From positions 1,237,800 through 1,301,799 of the forward strand of contig NZ_SJPW01000001.1 in the NCBI RefSeq assembly GCF_007860125.1: a stretch of DNA of 64,000 nt, written 5' to 3'. Origin of the DNA: Rubripirellula tenax. Its GTDB lineage: Bacteria > Planctomycetota > Planctomycetia > Pirellulales > Pirellulaceae. Numbering within the stretch: position 1 is the stretch's first letter; each line of letters starts with the position of its first letter. This document shows, piece by piece, positions 59,546 to 64,000 of the stretch. The notes beneath the pieces are model-generated. The model was given only the letters and a program-made list of their open reading frames with translations, was not told where the DNA came from and searched no databases. The translations under genes and the position numbers were made by a program.

Positions 59546-60104
59546 CTTCAACGAGTTGTTTGTCGTGTCGATTCTTGTCTATCCGGTCTTCGTCGGCTTC
59601 CGGTTTTTCAAAGGTTGATTCGGCACCTCGCGGTGCTGTTTGCCATTGCGAAGCGTTAGTCTCTTGTTGCGTGCTTCGCGAGAAATAACCTGCTTGTATC
59701 ACTTCCTGGCCTTCCTCCGAAGCAAGGCGACGGGAAACTTCTTTGGCCGCTTCCGACGCTTCTTTCATTAGGATGGCTTTGCCCACGACGGTCGCTTCGT
59801 TCAAGAGAAGTTCGTCATTGTTGGGTGCGACTTTCGAAACAGGAAAATACTCTTCAACGGGAACGCGCGGGTGAGGCGTCGAGGGTTCCCCCCGGCATCC
59901 ATCCAGTGATGTCCAATTCGTTTCGGTGTATCCGGCGCAGGAGCCCAAACATTGGCACGGGTCGTATTGGTAGGTCGCTTGATGCGGCGTTAACAACGAT
60001 CCGCAACCGGTAGTCAGCAGCACAAACAAGCCCATCAATGGGATTGGCCAAGCCTGGGCAAGCCAGCCGAAGTCTCGCAAATCTTTTGTCTGTCGATCAA
60101 TCAT
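59523..60104 (-). CDS. Putative lipoprotein next to the exopolysaccharide genes
   Basis: 193 residues. N-terminal helix PLMGLFVLLTTGCGS contains a lipobox (LTTG-C) at about residue 34, so it should be lipid-anchored. Short cysteine cluster follows (DPCQCLGSCAGY). The middle and end are charged and helical (AILMKEASEAAKEVSRRLAS). No family recognised. The gene converges with the sugar transferase and lies upstream of nothing on its strand; by position it may belong to polysaccharide secretion. Confidence 0.75.
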   Translation of the reverse strand: MIDRQTKDLRDFGWLAQAWPIPLMGLFVLLTTGCGSLLTPHQATYQYDPCQCLGSCAGYTETNWTSLDGCRGEPSTPHPRVPVEEYFPVSKVAPNNDELLLNEATVVGKAILMKEASEAAKEVSRRLASEEGQEVIQAGYFSRSTQQETNASQWQTAPRGAESTFEKPEADEDRIDKNRHDKQLVEVTVEYLQ

Positions 60105-60273
60105 GGGTTTGGGCGACTTAGCCGGCCAGCGATAGCGAACGCGTGTTCTTCGTCATCTTACAAGCAAAACTAGCAAGCGATCGATTGCGACGTCAGGCCT
60201 TCAATCACTCGTTGTTCATGCTGGTCGTTTGCGCGTGCTATCGATGACCTGTCGAGTCCGTCATGGACTCAAA

Positions 60274-61356
60274 CTATTGTGCGAACCCACCTCCCAAGTT
60301 TTTGTTGTCAAGAACGTTTCCAGACAGTCGCGATGCCGTACCGGTTCCCAGTAAAGTGAATCCGAGGATGCGTTCCAAGGGAGACGTGAACTTTGCAATC
60401 GCAGAATCGAACGCCACCAATTTGCTGTGGGCGATGAAGACGCGGTCGCCAGGCAGCAATTGGTAATTGGTTCTAACATCAGCATTCTGAGTGATCGCTT
60501 CCCAGTCGATCGGCAATCGAACCGGTTTGTCGCTTTCGCGATTGGGACGAGCGATCCACATCTCGCTCGACGAAACATAGCTGGTTCCGTTGATTTGGGC
60601 CAACGCATCCATCACGGTCTCGTTGCCCGTGTATGGCAGTCGCACCAATGCATCACCCAACCCGCCTCCTTGCGTTACGACGTAGATCGCTTTGCTGTTG
60701 TAGGCAAACACAGAGACAGAAACTTTGGTATCAACAAAGTCCCCCGACAATTGGCTGGCGATCATCCCTCTCGCTTCATCCAGGGTTAGCCCAGCGACTT
60801 GAACCGAACCATATTGACCCAGCGTCACCGTTCCGTCCGGGCCGACAATATGTTCGCCCGATATAGGTTGGATGCCGGCGACCGAACGCAGCGACATCGA
60901 AACGACGGGGGATCGCAATTGGGATGCGAGATGCTGTTCGACCAGACGGGTCGCTTGCTGAGTCGTTTGTCCAGCAACATGAATCAAGCCATAGGTAAAT
61001 CCGAGTTCGATTTCGCCACCGACGCCGACCTGATAGTCGCCGAAAATTGGTTCATCTGGGAACGCTCCGTTTACATTCAACGAAACGATATCGCCCGCTT
61101 GCAGTTCGTGCTTCGCTTGCGACACGTTTTGCTGAACATCGATCGTTAAAATGTCGGGCGGTTCGATGCGATACATCGACGCAGTCACTTTGTCCAATTC
61201 ACGCGGGACAAATTGATTTTCGAATGGCAGATGGTCGGCCCTCGCAATCCCTCGGCCGCGACTTGGGGACACCACTTGGCAACCTGTACTTCCCACCGCG
61301 CATGCAAACAGCATGACGATGGCGAGTTGACGAAATTGGGCAAGTTGGCGTGTCAA
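60274..61356 (-). CDS. Polysaccharide export outer-membrane lipoprotein (Wza type)
   Basis: About 360 residues. I chose TTG 61356 because it gives a lipoprotein signal ending in CAVGSTGCQ; the frame is open to 61545 but overlaps the upstream gene. Poly_export domain (MYRIEPPDILTIDV, IVGPDGTVTLGQYGSVQVAG) and SLBB-type repeats (KAIYVVTQGGGLGDALVRLP) with ...QLLPGDRVFIAHSKL. It would form the outer-membrane channel for the polysaccharide. Located 76 bases after the small secreted protein and likely in its operon. Confidence 0.88.
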   Translation of the reverse strand: MTRQLAQFRQLAIVMLFACAVGSTGCQVVSPSRGRGIARADHLPFENQFVPRELDKVTASMYRIEPPDILTIDVQQNVSQAKHELQAGDIVSLNVNGAFPDEPIFGDYQVGVGGEIELGFTYGLIHVAGQTTQQATRLVEQHLASQLRSPVVSMSLRSVAGIQPISGEHIVGPDGTVTLGQYGSVQVAGLTLDEARGMIASQLSGDFVDTKVSVSVFAYNSKAIYVVTQGGGLGDALVRLPYTGNETVMDALAQINGTSYVSSSEMWIARPNRESDKPVRLPIDWEAITQNADVRTNYQLLPGDRVFIAHSKLVAFDSAIAKFTSPLERILGFTLLGTGTASRLSGNVLDNKNLGGGFAQ

Positions 61357-61432
61357 GACGATGAGTTTTTTAAGGGCGAACCGCTTTGCGACGATACCGC
61401 CAGCGGACAGATCGGAGGACGTGTTCGGTGGG

Positions 61433-61852
61433 TCACCGCATCTGGGCGGAATTGAAATCGTAAAAATGCAAATGGTTGTTAAACGATCCGCCTCGACCGG
61501 TGGGTAACCTTTGTTGCACGGGCGCCGCAATACCGGGCTGACCAACGGACCTTTGAAGTTGCCGCAACGATGCGGCTTGCTGCCCCAGAGTTTGCTGCAG
61601 TCGTTGTCGCGGGCGAACGAACGAGTGGTAGGGACTCAACGCACTGTTGTCGTTGCGAAGCAGATCAAGGTAAGGGGAAAGTGTGTTGCTATAGGGCGAT
61701 TGGAACGGAGTTCGCTTTCCTCCGGTACTAAATCCGTTTTGCGCCACTCGAAGCTCATTGGTCGTTTTCCAATCGATGGAACAGAGGCAAGTCAGAACAA
61801 AACAGACTGCTGCGAAGGCGCAGATAAGATTGGGCTGGGAGTGGTTGATCAT
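61433..61852 (-). CDS. Small secreted planctomycete protein with SPYLDLLR motif
   Basis: 139 residues. Signal peptide at about 1-27 (LICAFAAVCFVLTCLCS). Mature part contains TLSPYLDLLRNDNSALSPYH followed by SFVRPRQRLQQTLG, a pattern (SPYL-LLR ... VRP) that I know from short exported proteins of planctomycetes with no assigned function. A Q/R-rich helix and an FxN-H-HFYD tail follow. First gene before the Wza-type gene, so it may be an accessory factor of polysaccharide export. Confidence 0.7.
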   Translation of the reverse strand: MINHSQPNLICAFAAVCFVLTCLCSIDWKTTNELRVAQNGFSTGGKRTPFQSPYSNTLSPYLDLLRNDNSALSPYHSFVRPRQRLQQTLGQQAASLRQLQRSVGQPGIAAPVQQRLPTGRGGSFNNHLHFYDFNSAQMR

Positions 61853-62171
61853 TATCAGTCTTCGTTTGAATGGGGCGGACCCTTTTTCGCCATGCTCTTT
61901 AGACGCTGTCGGTCGCTTTTCAGTGCTATGGTTGTTGTTTCGTCGAAATCAGAAATAACGGTCGACGGGAGTCTCATGATGCGTCGTACATAAATTTGGG
62001 AATAGCAAGCAAGTCATGATCGGATCAACAGACGCTAGCATTGGAAGGAAACGACTTACCGATGAAATCAGTCAATTCCAGGTCAAACCGGCTGTGTTCC
62101 CATAAGCAGGCAGCGGCGTGGGCGTATGAGCACAAGGGCGGACGACCGGGGCCGGGTCTGCTAACAAGCGG
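61853..62171. other. 319-base gap upstream of the Wza-type operon
   Basis: Probably the promoter region of the secreted protein/Wza genes. It also holds the 3' side of the SDR gene. A run of plus-strand open reading is a shadow. No clear repeat. Confidence 0.35.
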
Positions 62172-63011
62172 CTAACCAGGCCAATTGTCCGGTGCATCGG
62201 GTTGTTGCCAAACGCTCATCCCGCCATCGACCAACAGCGTCTGGCCGTGGACGTGCTCGGCCGCATCCGACAACAAAAACACCGCCGCGCCCCCGCATGC
62301 ATCAGCATCGGGAACCCGGCCATTGGGAGTGTGCAATTGCATCCACGCGTTCACCGAACCTTGATCGATCGCCGGACGGGTCAAGGGAGTCTGCACCAAT
62401 CCGGGCGCCATCGAGTTGACGCGGATCCCGTGCGGCGCCAGCGCGACACAAAGGGAACGCACCAGCGCAGCGACGGCGCCCTTGCTGGCGTCGTAGGCCG
62501 TATGATCCGGCTCGGCCAATACGCCATTGATCGACCCGGTGAACAGGACTCGACCGGCGACGTGATCGCGGACCCAACGGCGAGCCAAAGCTTGGGTCAG
62601 AAAATATCCCGCCGTCAAATTCAGATGCATTGTCGTTTGATAACGCTCGAAATCCATTTCCAAAAAAGGGACATCGATAAACGTGCCCGCGTTGTTGACC
62701 AGCACATCGATGCCGTGCATCAATGTATCAACGTCTCGCACTAGTGCGTCCACGAATCGATCCGGTGGTACGGCCAAGTCGGCGACCAGCAACTCGGCGC
62801 GAACACCGGTTTGGCGACACGCCTGCAGCGTCTCTTGCGCACGTTCGTCGTCTCGGAGCCCGACAATGATCACGTCCCCCCCGGCCATGGCAATCGACTT
62901 CGCGATCGCAGCACCGACACCCTGCGTTCCACCGGTGACCAGGGCCCGCCGACCAGAAAGTGAGAACGGGTTCGATGCCGGTGAATTCGATGCCGCTAAG
63001 TTCAATGCCAT
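62172..63011 (-). CDS. Short-chain dehydrogenase/reductase (FabG-like)
   Basis: 279 residues from ATG 63011 (MALNLAASNSPAS). TGGTQGVGAAIA cofactor loop, NNAGTF, active-site Ser in RVLFTGSINGV, YDASKG (Tyr/Lys), and C-terminal LLVDGGMSVW. NAD(P)-dependent oxidoreductase with unknown substrate. It follows the formylglutamate-amidohydrolase-like gene by 42 bases on the same strand, so the pair is probably co-transcribed. Confidence 0.92.
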   Translation of the reverse strand: MALNLAASNSPASNPFSLSGRRALVTGGTQGVGAAIAKSIAMAGGDVIIVGLRDDERAQETLQACRQTGVRAELLVADLAVPPDRFVDALVRDVDTLMHGIDVLVNNAGTFIDVPFLEMDFERYQTTMHLNLTAGYFLTQALARRWVRDHVAGRVLFTGSINGVLAEPDHTAYDASKGAVAALVRSLCVALAPHGIRVNSMAPGLVQTPLTRPAIDQGSVNAWMQLHTPNGRVPDADACGGAAVFLLSDAAEHVHGQTLLVDGGMSVWQQPDAPDNWPG

Positions 63012-63053
63012 TGGGGGCGACTCCTTGAAACGGGCACGCACGCGGCCGCGGTT

Positions 63054-63764
63054 TCAAGCAGCTTCGCGTTGCGGAGTTTGGGTGATCGACTTCAAACCGC
63101 CGATGATACCTTCGATCGCTTCGTCGCGCAGCGAAACATCACGTGACACCCATGCCCGGTTCAACATCACTTCGATTCCCAAATAGGGTGTCCCCGCAAA
63201 CTCTGCTCGCATGGACTTGGTGATGCTGTCGTTGGTACCGCGACGCGGATAGTTGCGACGGACGCGAAGCATGGGCGCTTCGTCATACATCTCGTCGATC
63301 CAATCCAAGCACAAATCGACTTCGTGATCATTCGACGGATCGTAAAGCAAACCCACGTCCGTCCGGCGAATCGTGCCTTTCGTCCGCAGCGCAAACGTAC
63401 GGATCGATAGATGGATGACATAGGAGTGTCGCAGCAGGCCACCCGCGATCGCACGCCGAACGCTTTCGCGATACGGACGATAAATTTCGTCAACCAACAA
63501 TTGACGATCCGGCTCGGGCCACTTCCGCGTCCACTTTGGAAACAGTTCGCGGTGATGCAGCGATCTGCCGACATCGATCAGCGCTGGCGAAAAAGCATTG
63601 GTGATCAGTGGTGCGTCGAAGCCCGTTGCCAGTCGCTGGGCCACATAAGCAGCCGCGATATCGCAGGAAGGCGACGTGCCCCGCTCCAACGATATCGTCT
63701 GCGCCGCGGTCAGCGCCGCAGGGAATCGATCACCCCCCACATCGCAGCTGATCAACAAGCACAT
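63054..63764 (-). CDS. N-formylglutamate amidohydrolase-like protein
   Basis: 236 residues from ATG 63764 (MCLLISCDVGG); TTG 63806 is the longer option. Motifs typical of the FGase domain: HSYVIHLSIRTFAL, TDVGLLYDPSNDHEVDL, MLRVRRNYPRRGTNDSIT and TPYLGIEVMLNRA. These enzymes release formate from N-formyl amino acids in histidine degradation, but many planctomycete members stand outside hut operons and their substrate is open. No hut genes are nearby. Confidence 0.87.
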   Translation of the reverse strand: MCLLISCDVGGDRFPAALTAAQTISLERGTSPSCDIAAAYVAQRLATGFDAPLITNAFSPALIDVGRSLHHRELFPKWTRKWPEPDRQLLVDEIYRPYRESVRRAIAGGLLRHSYVIHLSIRTFALRTKGTIRRTDVGLLYDPSNDHEVDLCLDWIDEMYDEAPMLRVRRNYPRRGTNDSITKSMRAEFAGTPYLGIEVMLNRAWVSRDVSLRDEAIEGIIGGLKSITQTPQREAA

Positions 63765-63895
63765 CGGTTTTTCCGTTGTATCCGAAACAAGAACTGTCCC
63801 ACCCAAAACGCTGGCGACGGGCGATTGTAGGGGCTGTTCAACGTCGGGGTAAACGGAGATTTTTGTCGGCTAGCTAGTGTCTGTCCAGAAATCGC

Positions 63896-64000
63896 ATGGC
63901 CGCAGGAATTACGACTAATTTCGAAGAAAAGCTCCCCGAAGATCGAACCCGCAAGCGGGTTCGCGCGTTGGAATTGTTGACTAAAAGCAATTTCAAACGC
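63896..64000 (+). CDS. Start of an unidentified ORF leaving the window
   Basis: 35 codons from ATG 63896 without a stop, highly charged (KLPEDRTRKRVRALELLTKS). No ribosome site is obvious and no family is recognised. Just upstream is CTAGCTAGTGTCTGTCCAG, which could be an end of a mobile element, but too little sequence is visible to decide. Confidence 0.35.
   Translation, partial: MAAGITTNFEEKLPEDRTRKRVRALELLTKSNFKR

Overview
The window looks like chromosomal DNA of a Planctomycetota bacterium of the Rhodopirellula/Pirellulales type. The evidence is the set of planctomycete-specific families: two clusters of DUF1501 proteins with DUF1549/DUF1553 'planctomycete cytochrome c' proteins, a WD40 protein with a CxxCH haem motif, a Ser/Thr kinase with a DUF1080-like sensor domain, and a short secreted 'SPYLxLLR' protein. 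Assignment is from recognition of protein families only; no database search was possible. No rRNA, tRNA, CRISPR array, prophage or intact insertion sequence was seen.

Layout. (1) 3-527: tail of a PPP-type phosphatase. (2) 604-15661, all minus strand: hflX, an SDR, a quinone-oxidoreductase-like MDR, an aldo/keto reductase, opgG and carA, then a ten-gene Mrp-type cation/proton antiporter operon (E-F-G-[A C-terminal module]-B-C-D-D-small ORF-D) whose genes mostly overlap by ATGA/GTGA. (3) 15898-19490: a small unknown protein, a LapA-domain protein, and an imuA-imuB mutagenesis pair without an adjacent dnaE2. (4) 20036-29224, minus: a sugar-isomerase-like TIM barrel, nadE, a membrane Ser/Thr kinase, a DUF1549/1553 cytochrome and a DUF1501 protein, packed like one transcription unit. 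(5) 29309-36811: a PAS-AraC regulator diverging from a second DUF1501 - DUF1549/1553 - cytochrome/WD40 operon. (6) 36965-43363: rpmA with a clear terminator, a secreted unknown protein carrying a palindromic repeat in its coding region, a YpsA-like/molybdenum-carrier-like protein, an RluA-type pseudouridine synthase, a SulP transporter and glcF. (7) 43440-49789: an HtrA protease diverging from glgC, a GGDEF protein and a POT peptide transporter. (8) 49857-55717: an outer-membrane-type unknown protein, a PAS-LuxR regulator, a primary-type sigma factor, yacG, and a BRCT-like/MerR/TPR fusion. (9) 56121-61852: an exopolysaccharide export nucleus (Wzz with a degenerate BY-kinase domain, polyprenyl-phosphate sugar transferase, lipoprotein, Wza, small secreted protein). 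(10) 62172-64000: an SDR, an N-formylglutamate-amidohydrolase-like protein and the start of an ORF that leaves the window.

Two themes stand out. First, palindromic REP-like elements lie both between genes and, in frame, inside genes (imuA and a secreted protein). Second, planctomycete-specific modules (DUF1501/DUF1549/DUF1553) are placed next to different signalling proteins (a kinase in one case, a PAS-AraC regulator in the other). Several starts were moved downstream from the longest open frame because the signal peptide, family N-terminus or overlap with the upstream stop fixes them. hflX appears to lack a standard start codon, with a good Shine-Dalgarno in front of an ATC.
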